64,000 nt of DNA from Streptomonospora alba (GCF_000826685.1 NZ_JROO01000009.1:124001-188000); one strand, 5' to 3'. Positions 53,863 through 62,302 are shown, counted from the first letter of the stretch. The notes: generated by a model from the sequence alone, not told the origin. Program-made: numbers and translations.

Positions 53863-56004
53863 TCACATGTCGATGAGCGGCAGTTGCTCGCCGCCCTGGG
53901 CGCTCCCTCCCGCCGCCGGAGCCTCGGCGGGGTCGGGGCGGTGGCGCGGCCTGTCGCCGCCGCCCGGGTGCACGAGGCCGTGGCGGCGGGCGGCGTCGCG
54001 GACCCGCGCTCCGATCAGATCGCGGTAATCCCTGGGCGCGTAGGCCCCGCGGCCGTAGAGCTCGCGGTACTTCGGCACCAGGTGCGGATACTCGCGGGCC
54101 AGCCACTGCAGATACCACTCCCGCGCGCCGGGGCGCAGGTGCAGCACGATCGGGGTGAGGCTCGCGGCACCGGACTCGGCGATCGCGGCGACCGTCGCCT
54201 CGATCTGCTCGGCGGAGTCGGTCAGGCCCGGCAGGATCGGCGCCATAAGCACCGAACAGCTCAACCCGCGGTCGGCGCTGCGCCGGACGATGTCCAGGCG
54301 GGCGTCCGGGCGCGGAGTACCGGGCTCGGCCGAGCGCCACACCGTCTCGTCGAGGGAGCCGACCGAGACCGCCAGCCCGACGTCGGTGACTCGGGCCGCC
54401 TGTTCGAGGAGGTCGAGGTCGCGCAGGATCAGCCGGCCCTTGGTGAGGACGGAGAACGGGTTGGCGAAGTCGCGCAGGGCAGCGATGATCTGCGGCATCA
54501 GCCGGTAGCGGCCCTCGGGCCGCTGGTAGGGATCGGTGTTGGTGCCCATGGCGATCGGCTCGCCCGACCACCGCGGATTGGCCAGCTCGCGGCGCAGCAG
54601 CTCGCCGGCGTTGACCTTGACCATGATCTTGGAATCGAAGTCGTGGCCGGAGTCGAGATCGAGGTACTCGTGCGTACGCCGGGCGAAGCAGTTGTGGCTC
54701 ACCACCCCGTTCGCGAGGAAATCGCCGGTACCGGTCGTGATGTCGTACAGGGTGCGCTCCTCGCCGGTGTCCTCGATCGACACGACGTCGAGCTGGGCGT
54801 CCGACGTGAGCGCGGCATCGTCCACCCGGCGCTTCCGACTGACGGCGGGGTCCGTGGTGTGGAAGAAGCGCAGCCGCTCCCGCAGCCCTCCGGTCAGCCG
54901 TACCACGCGCATGTCCGGCGCCGCGGCAGGGACATCGAGCGTGTGGTCGAAGTCGAAGCGCTTCAGGCACAGGCGGACCGCGGTCGCGATCTCACTGTCG
55001 GAGCCGGAGATGCGAAGGACGCCCGGGGAACACTCCCCTTCCGCATCGAATACCCCGGCGAGGAACCCCTTGCGCCATTCGTCGCACGGCGCTGTCGGCC
55101 ACTCCACGATCTCGGAGATGCGCTCGGACGAGGCGCGCTGGGAGCTCCGTATCGCCGGCATCGGTCGCCGGTCGGCCGCCGCGGCGGCGAAGTCGAATCC
55201 GTCCGTGCTCACGCCGAGGTCGGCGAGGAAGTCCGCGGCGCGAGCCAGGGCCTCGTCGTCGGCCGGTGCCAGGCGGAACCGGAACGCGCGGGCGCCGTCG
55301 GCCGAGTGACCCGCTCGGGGAGGGCCGGATTCGCCGAGATGCGCGTCACCGCGAATGATCCCGCGGAGATAACCCTGCTTGTAGGAGGCGGTGACCTCCG
55401 GGGGACTCGCGTAGTGGCCGGTCCCCAGCAGGCCCATGCCTTCGGTGAGGTGCGGGCGGCGCCTGTGACCGGACATGCCGCCGGTGACGTGTTTCCAGCC
55501 GCGGCGTGTGAGGAACCGGTGGTCGCCGCTGGCGACGAGCGTCGTGCCGTCCGCCAACGTGATGCGGTAGGCACGCTTCACCGTCTGCCAATGCGCCTGC
55601 ACCGTCGTCGGCGTGCAACGCCGGTAGGAGCCCGCGCGCCGCGTTCCGTAGATCCGGTCGCCGACCCGGAGCTCCGCCAGTGGTGTGGTCCGACCGTCCG
55701 CCATGAGGATCGGGGTCTCGCCCGACAGGCAGTACACGCATGCATGACTGCATCCCCGGTAGGGATTGACGGTCCAGCGGAACGGGACCGAGGCCTCGCC
55801 GGGGACGCGGTTGATGATCGAGCGCGCGCGGATCTCGACGGCCACGGCGTCGCCTCCGTCACCTCCGAGGACCGGGCCCGGGCCGGGATCGCCCAGCCCG
55901 GCCCGCCCCGTGCCGCGCTCCTGGCCGGAGGGCTCGGGTGCGACGGCCGCGCGATCGAACAACGCGAGATCGTCGTGCTGGTCACGCAGGGATTCCCAAC
56001 GCAT
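53863..56004 (-). CDS. Intein-containing Rv2578c-type radical SAM protein
   Basis: 713 residues as translated, 366 after removal of a 347-residue intein. The extein has the radical SAM cluster motif CSHACVYC (CX3CX2C), where the last Cys comes from the C-extein after splicing (CSHACVY joined to CFARRTHEYLDLD). Then come VNAGELLRRELANPRW, GTNTDPYQRPEGRYRL (SAM-binding), VLTKGRLILRDLDLLEQAA and SVGSLDETVWRSAEPG. This is the Rv2578c family, related to spore photoproduct lyase-like radical SAM enzymes; the substrate is unknown and a DNA-repair role is inference. The start ATG 56004 lies 11 bp from a LexA-type SOS box. It is monocistronic. Confidence 0.93.
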   Translation of the reverse strand: MRWESLRDQHDDLALFDRAAVAPEPSGQERGTGRAGLGDPGPGPVLGGDGGDAVAVEIRARSIINRVPGEASVPFRWTVNPYRGCSHACVYCLSGETPILMADGRTTPLAELRVGDRIYGTRRAGSYRRCTPTTVQAHWQTVKRAYRITLADGTTLVASGDHRFLTRRGWKHVTGGMSGHRRRPHLTEGMGLLGTGHYASPPEVTASYKQGYLRGIIRGDAHLGESGPPRAGHSADGARAFRFRLAPADDEALARAADFLADLGVSTDGFDFAAAAADRRPMPAIRSSQRASSERISEIVEWPTAPCDEWRKGFLAGVFDAEGECSPGVLRISGSDSEIATAVRLCLKRFDFDHTLDVPAAAPDMRVVRLTGGLRERLRFFHTTDPAVSRKRRVDDAALTSDAQLDVVSIEDTGEERTLYDITTGTGDFLANGVVSHNCFARRTHEYLDLDSGHDFDSKIMVKVNAGELLRRELANPRWSGEPIAMGTNTDPYQRPEGRYRLMPQIIAALRDFANPFSVLTKGRLILRDLDLLEQAARVTDVGLAVSVGSLDETVWRSAEPGTPRPDARLDIVRRSADRGLSCSVLMAPILPGLTDSAEQIEATVAAIAESGAASLTPIVLHLRPGAREWYLQWLAREYPHLVPKYRELYGRGAYAPRDYRDLIGARVRDAARRHGLVHPGGGDRPRHRPDPAEAPAAGGSAQGGEQLPLIDM
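54691..55731 (-). other. Intein with LAGLIDADG homing endonuclease
   Basis: 347 residues. It begins with Cys1 in CLSGETPILMADGRTTPLAE (splicing block A) and contains LVASGDHRFLTRRGWKHV, whose ASGDH is block B (TxxH-type). Two LAGLIDADG-like helices follow (YLRGIIRGDAHLG and FLAGVFDAEGEC), and block F/G at the end is LYDITTGTGDFLANGVVSHN followed by extein Cys. The His-Asn/Cys end is canonical for class 1 splicing. Both endonuclease helices keep an acidic residue (GD, DAEG), so the homing nuclease may be active. It sits precisely before the third iron-sulfur Cys of the host, so the host cannot bind its cluster until splicing. Confidence 0.93.
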
Positions 56005-56014
56005 ACCCGCTATA

Positions 56015-56028
56015 CGAACACACGTTCG
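56015..56028. promoter_or_regulatory. LexA-type SOS box
   Basis: CGAACACACGTTCG is a perfect match to the actinobacterial SOS box pattern CGAAC-N4-GTTCG. It lies 11-24 bp before the start codon of the radical SAM gene, overlapping where the promoter or transcript start should be. Confidence 0.85.
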
Positions 56029-56096
56029 AACACCTGTCCAGTCGCCCTCCACAGCCCGGTGTCCAGGAGCGCGGCCGACCGGCGCCCCGGCGGTCC

Positions 56097-56981
56097 TCAG
56101 GCCTGGGTCGGCGCGGGCAGCACCTGGTAGAGGCGGTTGTCGGGGACGGGGCGGCTCCGCCACTCCCGCGGGTAGCCCACCGAGACCTCTTGGAACCGGA
56201 CCCCGTCGTGGTGGGTGACCCGCGGAATGTGCAGGTGGCCGTAGACCACCGCGGCGGCGTCGTACTTCGTGTGCCAGTCCGCTGTGTGCACGCTGCCGCA
56301 CCACTGGGCGAACTCGGGGTAGTAGAGGACGTCGGTGGGCTCGCGCACCAGGGGATAGTGGTTGACCAGCACGGTCGGGCCGCTGATTTCCGAGAGGCGG
56401 CGCCGGCTGTACTCCAGGCGCGCCCGGCACCACTCGTCGCAACTGGGGTAGGGGTCGGGGTGCAGCATGAACTCGTCGGTGCACACGACGCCGGTGCCGC
56501 GGGCATAGGCGAGCCCTTCCTCCTTGGTGGAGGTGCCGGGCGGATGGAAGGTGTAGTCGTAGAGGGTGAACAGGGGCACCACGGTGACCGGGCCGCCGGC
56601 TCCCCGCCACACGGGGTAGGGGTCCTCGGGGGTGTGTACGCCCAGGTTCCGGCAGATGTCGACGAGTTGCTCGTAGCGCTGGACGCCGCGCAGTTGGCGG
56701 GGGTCGCGCGGGGTGGTCCACAGCTCATGGTTGCCGGGCACCCACACCACCTCGGCGAAGCGCTCCCGCAGCATGCCCAGCGCCCATTCGACGTCGGAAG
56801 GCAGTTCGCCGACGTCGCCGGCCACGATCAGCCAGTCATCGGCGGTGTAGGGGCGCAGCCCTTCCAGCACCTCGCGGTTGCCGCTGTGGGACACGTGCAG
56901 GTCGCTGATGGCCAGCAGGTGCGGCTCGGCGCCAGGGGCGTCGGCGCGCGCGGTTCGGTCGGTGGAGTCGTGTTCGGGCAT
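56097..56981 (-). CDS. Calcineurin-like metallophosphoesterase
   Basis: 294 residues from ATG 56981. Metal motifs in order: LLAISDLHVSHSGN (DxH), DDWLIVAGDVGEL (GD), VVWVPGNHELW (GNHE), VLVNHYPLVREP (NHYP) and VVYGHLHIPRV (GHLH). No signal or membrane segment, so it is cytosolic. The middle part (YPVWRGAGGPVTVVPLFTLY) is typical of actinobacterial phosphoesterases of unknown substrate. Its stop is 93 bp upstream of the radical SAM start on the same strand, with the SOS box between them. Confidence 0.92.
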   Translation of the reverse strand: MPEHDSTDRTARADAPGAEPHLLAISDLHVSHSGNREVLEGLRPYTADDWLIVAGDVGELPSDVEWALGMLRERFAEVVWVPGNHELWTTPRDPRQLRGVQRYEQLVDICRNLGVHTPEDPYPVWRGAGGPVTVVPLFTLYDYTFHPPGTSTKEEGLAYARGTGVVCTDEFMLHPDPYPSCDEWCRARLEYSRRRLSEISGPTVLVNHYPLVREPTDVLYYPEFAQWCGSVHTADWHTKYDAAAVVYGHLHIPRVTHHDGVRFQEVSVGYPREWRSRPVPDNRLYQVLPAPTQA

Positions 56982-57381
56982 CGGCGCTCGGCTCTCCCTG
57001 GTTCGGCTCGGCTGCCGTCACCGGAACAGTCTCGGACACCCGCCCGCGGCGCGCGCATCCGGCCCGGGCGATCCGGGCTGCGCGCACGCATCGGCCGCTG
57101 CGAAGAGCAGGCGCGCGCCCGCCCTCAAGACGCCGCCCGCCCTGTGGACGGGGCCAGCGCCGACGGGTCCGCGCAGCCTAGAGTGGTTGTCAGGGGGCGC
57201 CCCCGGGGTCACGCTCGCGGGCGGACCCGCCCGAACACCGGCTCCACACACGTCGGTCGGCCCCGCAACGCGTCGACGGACCTCCCGCACCGGGGACCCG
57301 GCGGGCGGCGCCCGGCCGTGCGCCGCGGCCCCGCCCGGGCGCCTCGGGCGCTTCCGCGGACCAGGCAAGGGAACGGATGCC
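56982..57381. other. Divergent intergenic region
   Basis: 400 bp between the phosphoesterase (leftward) and AraC-type (rightward) genes. It holds both promoters by position; open frames are shadow-like. No clear operator is seen. Confidence 0.5.
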
Positions 57382-58281
57382 ATGACCCGGTACACACCCG
57401 CCACCGTCGGCGGCGACCTGGCCGGCGACCTGCTGCTGCACTGGTCCGCGCGCATCGGCGGCCGCCACCGGTTGGTGCCCGACGGCTGCGTCGACCTGCT
57501 GTGGATCGACGGCGGCCGGCTCGTGGTGTGCGGCCCCGAGACCACCGGCTGGACGTTCACCCTGCCTCCCGGCACCGCGGCCGCGGGTATCCGGTTCCGG
57601 CCGGGGCGCGTCGGCCCGGTCCTGGGGATGGACACCGCCGACGCCCGCGAGCGGCGGATACCCGTCGAGGACGTGCTGGGCTCGGCCGAGCAGCGCAGGC
57701 TACTCGAACGCCTCGACGAGGCCCGCGGCGACGCCGAGCGCGTGGCCGTCCTGGAGGACCTGGTGCGGCGCAGGCAGCACGGCGCCCCGCCCGCCGACCC
57801 GGTGATCACGGCGGTCCTCGGCATGCTCACCGCCGATCCCGCGGCGCCCGTCGCCCTCCTCGCCGCCGAGACCGGGTTGAGCGAGCGTCAGCTGCACCGC
57901 CGCTGCACGTCCGCGTTCGGCTACGGGCCCTCGGTGCTGCGCCGCATTCTGCGCCTTCAGAGGTTCCTGCGCCTGGCCCGCCACCCGGCCGCGCCGACCG
58001 GCCTCGCGGGCCTCGCATACACCGCCGGGTTCACCGACCAGTCGCACCTGTACCGCGAGTGCCGCGACCTCGGCGGCGCCGGACCGCACGAGCTCATCGG
58101 CCGCCCTGGGCGGCGCGGCGGCGCCCGGCCGCCCGGGGCGCTGGGCGCCGGCGTCGACCCGGCGGGCGCGTCCGATTCGTACACGACCGCGCGCAGCGTC
58201 GTCCGAAAGACTCGGCGGCATGGAGACACGGAATCCGGACACCGCGAAGGTCGCCGAGCGCTATCGCAAATTGGCCGCTGA
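57382..58281 (+). CDS. AraC family transcriptional regulator
   Basis: 299 residues. The N-terminal part (RHRLVPDGCVDLLWIDGGRL, then TGWTFTLPPGTAAAGIRFRP) is the DUF6597-type domain common in AraC regulators. The C-terminal double helix-turn-helix is LLAAETGLSERQLHRRCTSA and GLAGLAYTAGFTDQSHLYRE. The normal family end is near GGAGPHELIGRP; ~45 extra low-complexity residues follow, and the last 62 bp overlap the next gene, so the true 3' part of this gene may have drifted by loss of an earlier stop. ATG 57382 is chosen for the family start. Confidence 0.88.
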   Translation: MTRYTPATVGGDLAGDLLLHWSARIGGRHRLVPDGCVDLLWIDGGRLVVCGPETTGWTFTLPPGTAAAGIRFRPGRVGPVLGMDTADARERRIPVEDVLGSAEQRRLLERLDEARGDAERVAVLEDLVRRRQHGAPPADPVITAVLGMLTADPAAPVALLAAETGLSERQLHRRCTSAFGYGPSVLRRILRLQRFLRLARHPAAPTGLAGLAYTAGFTDQSHLYRECRDLGGAGPHELIGRPGRRGGARPPGALGAGVDPAGASDSYTTARSVVRKTRRHGDTESGHREGRRALSQIGR

Positions 58282-58789
58282 ATTCACGCGGCGGGTCGAA
58301 GGCGTTCCCGCAGGGGAGTGGGAGGCGCCCACCCCGTGTGCGGAGTGGAGCGCTCGCGACCTGCTGAGCCACATGATCCGCAATCACACGCACATGCCGG
58401 CCCAGGTCGGCATCGACATCGAGCCTTCGCAGTCGGTCGACGAGGACCCGGTGGCGGCCTGGCACGAGGCGCGCGCGGCGATGGAGGAGGTACTGGACGA
58501 TCCCGAGCAGGCGGCCAAGGAGTACGACGGCTACTTCGGGCGCCTCAGCGTCGCCGGCACCGTCGACGACTTCCTCGGCTTCGACCTGGTCGTGCACTCG
58601 TGGGACCTCGCCCGGGCGACCGGGCAGGACGAGACGCTGCCCGCCGACGAGCTGCCCCGCCTGTGGGAGATGGCGCGCACGTTGGGCGACAGTCTGCGTA
58701 TGGACGGAGTCTGCGGGCCCGAGGTCGGCGTCCCCGAATCCGCGTCGGAGCAGGACCGCCTGCTGGCCTTCCTCGGCCGCCGCCCCTGA
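58220..58789 (+). CDS. TIGR03086/DinB-like metal-binding protein
   Basis: 189 residues from ATG 58220. VAERYRKLAAEFTRRVEGVP, WEAPTPCAEWSARDLLSHMI and the conserved histidines in RNHTHMP and LVVHSWDLARATGQD match the four-helix TIGR03086 family, related to mycothiol-dependent maleylpyruvate isomerase and DinB. The three His give a metal site. Such proteins are common in mycothiol-making actinobacteria and may use a thiol cofactor. The start overlaps the AraC-type gene by 62 bp. Confidence 0.88.
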   Translation: METRNPDTAKVAERYRKLAAEFTRRVEGVPAGEWEAPTPCAEWSARDLLSHMIRNHTHMPAQVGIDIEPSQSVDEDPVAAWHEARAAMEEVLDDPEQAAKEYDGYFGRLSVAGTVDDFLGFDLVVHSWDLARATGQDETLPADELPRLWEMARTLGDSLRMDGVCGPEVGVPESASEQDRLLAFLGRRP

Positions 58790-58828
58790 ACCGGCGGCAC
58801 CGGCGCGCCCGGCCGTCCTGCGTGTCCT

Positions 58829-58872
58829 CCGTGCCTCCGCCGGGGCGCAGGCACGGCCTGGCGGAGGCACGG
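58829..58872. terminator. Bidirectional hairpin between convergent genes
   Basis: Perfect 13-bp arms CCGTGCCTCCGCC and GGCGGAGGCACGG around an 18-base loop, between the stops of the rightward TIGR03086 gene (58789) and the leftward MarR gene (58957). Confidence 0.75.
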
Positions 58873-58956
58873 ATGGGGCACGGTCGGCGCCGCCCCGCGC
58901 GGGGCGGCGTGCGGCCGACTGCGGGGCCGGGTCGGGCGCCCGGGACGGGCCCCGCC

Positions 58957-59451
58957 TCAGTGTCCGGCCGGGCCCGCCGGGGCCTCGTCGGGTTCGAGTG
59001 TGCGCATGATCCCGGCCAGTTGACGCACCTGTTCGCGGGTGAGCCGGTCGAACACGCGCTCGCGCACACGGGCGACATGGCCCTTGGCCGCCTCACGCAG
59101 CACCACGAGTCCATCGTCGGTGAGGATCGCCCAGAAGCCGCGGCGGTCCTCCTCGCAGGGCTCCCGCCGCACGTAGCCGGAACGCTCCAGCCGCGTGATC
59201 TGGTGCGACAGGCGGCTCTTGGAGACGATGACGCTGTCGGCCAGCATCCGCATGCGCATCCGCATGCCGGGCGCCTCGGACAGCGCCACGAGGATGCCGA
59301 ACTCGACGAGGCCGATCCCGTTGCGGGTCTGCAGGTCGCGGTCCAGCTCCTCCTCGATGCGGGATTCGGCGGTAAGCAGGTGGCGCCACATCGCCTGCTC
59401 CTCGGCGTCGAGCCAGCGAACGTCCTCGTCTCCAGCGGCCATGGGCGCCAT
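58957..59451 (-). CDS. MarR family regulator (MhqR-like context)
   Basis: 164 residues from ATG 59451 (59442 also possible). The winged helix is LVEFGILVALSEAPGMRMRM then LADSVIVSKSRLSHQITRLE and SGYVRREPCEEDRRGFWAIL. The run Met-Arg-Met-Arg-Met-Arg-Met is unusual where relatives read R-x-L-R-M. One Cys (in REPCEEDRRG) could be a redox sensor, as in MarR regulators of quinone stress, but its position in the wing is not that of MhqR Cys. It is 17 bp behind the hydrolase gene and the third gene of that operon, fitting autoregulation. Confidence 0.88.
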   Translation of the reverse strand: MAPMAAGDEDVRWLDAEEQAMWRHLLTAESRIEEELDRDLQTRNGIGLVEFGILVALSEAPGMRMRMRMLADSVIVSKSRLSHQITRLERSGYVRREPCEEDRRGFWAILTDDGLVVLREAAKGHVARVRERVFDRLTREQVRQLAGIMRTLEPDEAPAGPAGH

Positions 59452-59468
59452 CGTACTCACACCTGCCC

Positions 59469-60164
59469 TCACACGGACCCGCCTTCGGCCCTGGCCGAGG
59501 AGGCGTCCTGTCCCCGCTGAGCGGGCGAAGCGGCCAGTCCGCTGCCGACCAGCCAGCCGTGCGCGGCGGCCAGCACCGCCGGCGGCAGTTCGTGGCCTCC
59601 GGAGTGCTCGTGCAGCGTGACCTCGGCACCGCGTTCACGCAGCTGGCGGCTGAGCAGCCGCGCGTCGTCGGCGGTGGTGATGGGGTCGGTGCGCCCGGTG
59701 CCCAGGAACACCGGCTTGCCCGACAGATCGACCTTCTCGGGCTCGCGGTCCTGCAGGGGCGCGGCCACGGCGAACAGCGCGGCGCCCGCCAGCGTCCCGG
59801 GGTGCAGCAGCAGGGTGGCCGCACCGATGTTGGCGCCGTTGGAGAATCCCACGGCGATCAGGCTGCGCGGGTCGATTCCGTACTCGTCGACGGCGGCGGC
59901 GATGAACCCCGCCAGCTCTCCGGAGCGTGCGACGACGTCGTCGACGTCGAAGACGCCCTCGCGCAGGCGGCGGAACCACCGGTTGGCGCCGCGTTCGCTG
60001 ACCTTGCCGCGGGGCGACAGCAGCGCCGCCTCCGGCGCCAGCGCCCGTCCCAGGGCGAGGAGGTCGTGCTCGTCGGCCCCGGTGCCGTGCAGCAGGAGCA
60101 GCGTCGGGCGCCCCGGCTTCTCGGCGGGCACGTAGACGTGGTGGAAGTCCTCGGTGGTGGTCAC
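59469..60164 (-). CDS. MhqD-like phospholipase/carboxylesterase (alpha/beta hydrolase)
   Basis: 231 residues from GTG 60164, which overlaps the stop of the dioxygenase gene (GTGA). Alpha/beta-hydrolase features: TLLLLHGTGADEHDLLALGR (oxyanion region), nucleophile Ser in LIAVGFSNGANIGAATLLLH (GxSxG), Asp in FLGTGRTDPITTADDARLL, and His in HEHSGGHELPPAVL. This is the phospholipase/carboxylesterase branch that includes Bacillus MhqD. In Bacillus the mhq genes answer to catechol and quinone stress under MhqR. Substrate unproven. Confidence 0.92.
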   Translation of the reverse strand: MTTTEDFHHVYVPAEKPGRPTLLLLHGTGADEHDLLALGRALAPEAALLSPRGKVSERGANRWFRRLREGVFDVDDVVARSGELAGFIAAAVDEYGIDPRSLIAVGFSNGANIGAATLLLHPGTLAGAALFAVAAPLQDREPEKVDLSGKPVFLGTGRTDPITTADDARLLSRQLRERGAEVTLHEHSGGHELPPAVLAAAHGWLVGSGLAASPAQRGQDASSARAEGGSV

Positions 60165-61165
60165 TGGTCGGCCTCCTCGGTGGTCGCGGTGGCGGCGGAC
60201 CGCGGGGCGGTGCCGTGCTCGTCGACGACCAGCTCCGGCAGGTGCCGCTCGATCTCCGCGCGCTGGGGCTCCAGCCACGGCGGCAGCCTGAGCTTGCGGC
60301 CCAGCTGCAGCAGCGGCTCGTCGTAGTCGAATCCGGGGCCGTCGGTGGCGATCTCCAGCAGAACTCCGCCGGGCTCGCGGAAGTAGATCGAGGTGAAGTA
60401 GGACCGGTCGCGGATCTCGGTGACGCCGACGCCGTCGCCGGCCAGGCTCTGCTGCCACTCGACCTGGGTGGGCTGGTCGGGGGCGCGGTAGGCGACGTGG
60501 TGCACGGTGCCCGCCGCCACCAGGCCGGTGCGGGCCCTGCGATCGGCGATCACGTCGACGACGGTGCCCACGCCCGCGCCCGCGTCGTCGGTGTGGAAGC
60601 GGTAGCGGTCGCCCAGTTCGGCGGCGAGCCCGAAGCCGAGTTTGCCGCTGAGCATGCTCGCCGTGCTGTCCAGTTCGTGCTCGGTGAGGGTGATGCCGCG
60701 GATGCCGCGGATGGCGTGCTGGGGCGGGATCCCGCCGCCGTCCCAGGGCTCGGTCTCGTGGTAGTCGGCGGTTGCCACCAGCTCGATGACCAGTCCGTCG
60801 GGGTCGTGCAGGCTCAGCACGTCCTCGCCGAGCCGCTCGACGGGCCGGCTGGTCTCCAGGCCGAGTGAGGCGAGGTGCTCCTGCCACCAGCCCAGCGAGC
60901 CCTCGGGCACCGCGAAGGACGTGGTGGTGGCCTGGCCTGCGCCCAGGCGGCCCTTGGGCGCGTTGGGCCAGGGGAAGAACGTCATGATCGTGCCGGGGTT
61001 GCCTGCGCGATCGCCGTAGTACAGGTGGTACGTATCGGGCGCGTCGAAGTTCACCGTCTTCTTGACCAGCCGCATGCCCAGCGCCTTCAGGTAGAAGTCG
61101 GCGTTGGCCTGGGGGTCGCTGGCGATCGCTGTGACGTGGTGGATCCCCGCCGGGCGCACATCCAT
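60161..61165 (-). CDS. MhqO-like ring-cleaving dioxygenase (VOC family)
   Basis: 334 residues with two VOC modules. GIHHVTAIASDPQANADFYL opens the first with a His ligand. VHHVAYRAPDQPTQVEWQQS opens the second with another His, and SIYFREPGGVLLEIATDGPG gives the Glu ligand near the end, so the 2-His-1-carboxylate metal triad is present. It matches the MhqA/MhqO group proposed to open hydroquinone or catechol rings. It is the first gene of the leftward operon; a palindrome lies 52-65 bp upstream. Cytosolic. Confidence 0.93.
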   Translation of the reverse strand: MDVRPAGIHHVTAIASDPQANADFYLKALGMRLVKKTVNFDAPDTYHLYYGDRAGNPGTIMTFFPWPNAPKGRLGAGQATTTSFAVPEGSLGWWQEHLASLGLETSRPVERLGEDVLSLHDPDGLVIELVATADYHETEPWDGGGIPPQHAIRGIRGITLTEHELDSTASMLSGKLGFGLAAELGDRYRFHTDDAGAGVGTVVDVIADRRARTGLVAAGTVHHVAYRAPDQPTQVEWQQSLAGDGVGVTEIRDRSYFTSIYFREPGGVLLEIATDGPGFDYDEPLLQLGRKLRLPPWLEPQRAEIERHLPELVVDEHGTAPRSAATATTEEADQ

Positions 61166-61216
61166 GACCGTCCCTCCCTCGTGATTGTTTTGGTTTTGAC
61201 TATGTCTCTGGAAACA

Positions 61217-61230
61217 GTTGAAGCTTAAAC
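61217..61230. promoter_or_regulatory. Candidate MarR operator before mhqO-like gene
   Basis: GTTGAAGCTTAAAC reads as a palindrome at 12 of 14 positions around AAGCTT, in an AT-rich patch (61180-61240) where TGGTTTT and AAACCA also form outer arms. Its place 52 bp before the first operon gene and the operon's own MarR gene make it a likely operator. Confidence 0.6.
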
Positions 61231-61331
61231 CATATTTCGGGGAGAGGTTCAGTCGGCGGAGCGGATGCGTGTGCCGAGCCCCCGGGCGGCGCCGCTCAGC
61301 GAACCGTGCGGGACCCGCCTAAGCTGGCGGC

Positions 61332-62027
61332 ATGACGGCTCCCGCTGCCCCGGCTATCCGCGTGCTGATCGTCGACGACGACCCGCTGCTGCGCGCCGGG
61401 CTGGCGATGATGCTCGGCGGCGCACCGGATCTGGAGGTCGTCGGCGAGGCCGGGGACGGGGCCGAGGTGCCGGAGCTGGTGGCGACCCGGAGCCCCGACG
61501 TGGTCCTCATGGACATCCGGATGCCCTCGACGGACGGGCTCACCGCCACCGAGCGGCTGCGTACCCGGCCGGACGCGCCCGAGGTGGTCGTGCTGACCAC
61601 CTTCGACGCCGACGAGCACGTGCTGCGGGCCCTGGGAGGGGGTGCGGCGGGCTTCGTCCTCAAGGACACCCCGCCCGCCGAGATCGTCGAGGCCGTGCGG
61701 CGGGTGGCGCAGGGGACGCCGGTGCTGTCGCCCTCGGTGATCCGCCGCCTGATCACCCGGGCCACCGGCGGCGACGGCCGCCGCCGGCGGCGGGAGCGGG
61801 CGCACGAGCGGTTGAGCGCGCTCAACGAGCGCGAACGCGACGTCGCAGTCGCGGTCGGCGAAGGCCGCTCCAACGCCGAGATCGCAGCCGTGCTCCACCT
61901 GAGTGTCCCCACGGTGAAAACCCACGTCTCGCGGGTCCTGGCCAAGCTCGATTTGAACAACCGCGTCCAGATCGCCCTCCTGGCCCACGACGCGGGCCTC
62001 GTCGAGGACACCGGCGCCGATGATTGA
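61332..62027 (+). CDS. NarL/LuxR-type response regulator, orphan
   Basis: 231 residues from ATG 61332. Receiver: IRVLIVDDDPLLRAGLAMML, phospho-acceptor Asp61 in VVLMDIRMPSTDG, LTTFDADEHV and Lys in GFVLKDTPPAEIVEA. LuxR-type DNA-binding domain: LNERERDVAVAVGEGRSNAE and LSVPTVKTHVSRVLAKLDLN. An Arg-rich linker (GGDGRRRRRERAHERL) lies between. No histidine kinase is adjacent. It could pair with the IS-disrupted kinase at 44399 or one elsewhere; that cannot be decided here. Confidence 0.93.
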   Translation: MTAPAAPAIRVLIVDDDPLLRAGLAMMLGGAPDLEVVGEAGDGAEVPELVATRSPDVVLMDIRMPSTDGLTATERLRTRPDAPEVVVLTTFDADEHVLRALGGGAAGFVLKDTPPAEIVEAVRRVAQGTPVLSPSVIRRLITRATGGDGRRRRRERAHERLSALNERERDVAVAVGEGRSNAEIAAVLHLSVPTVKTHVSRVLAKLDLNNRVQIALLAHDAGLVEDTGADD

Positions 62028-62302
62028 CCGCCGCGCGCCCTCCCGCCCGGCGGCCGACCGGCGCCCGCCGCCGCCCCTGCCGCTCCGCGGGGCGCGGGTG
62101 TGCGGATAGCCGGGGTGTGCAGGGGCGCGCGAAGGACACGGTGACCGACCGGACGCTGGACGTCTTCGAGAACCGCTTCGTCGGCTCCCGCCCGGCCGGG
62201 GAACGCGTCGCGCCCGCTTCACGGGCGACGTCGGTCCGCACGAAGCGGTCAAGCTGTGCTACGTCGGCGCCATCCAGACCACTGGGGCGAGCCTCGCGCC
62301 GC

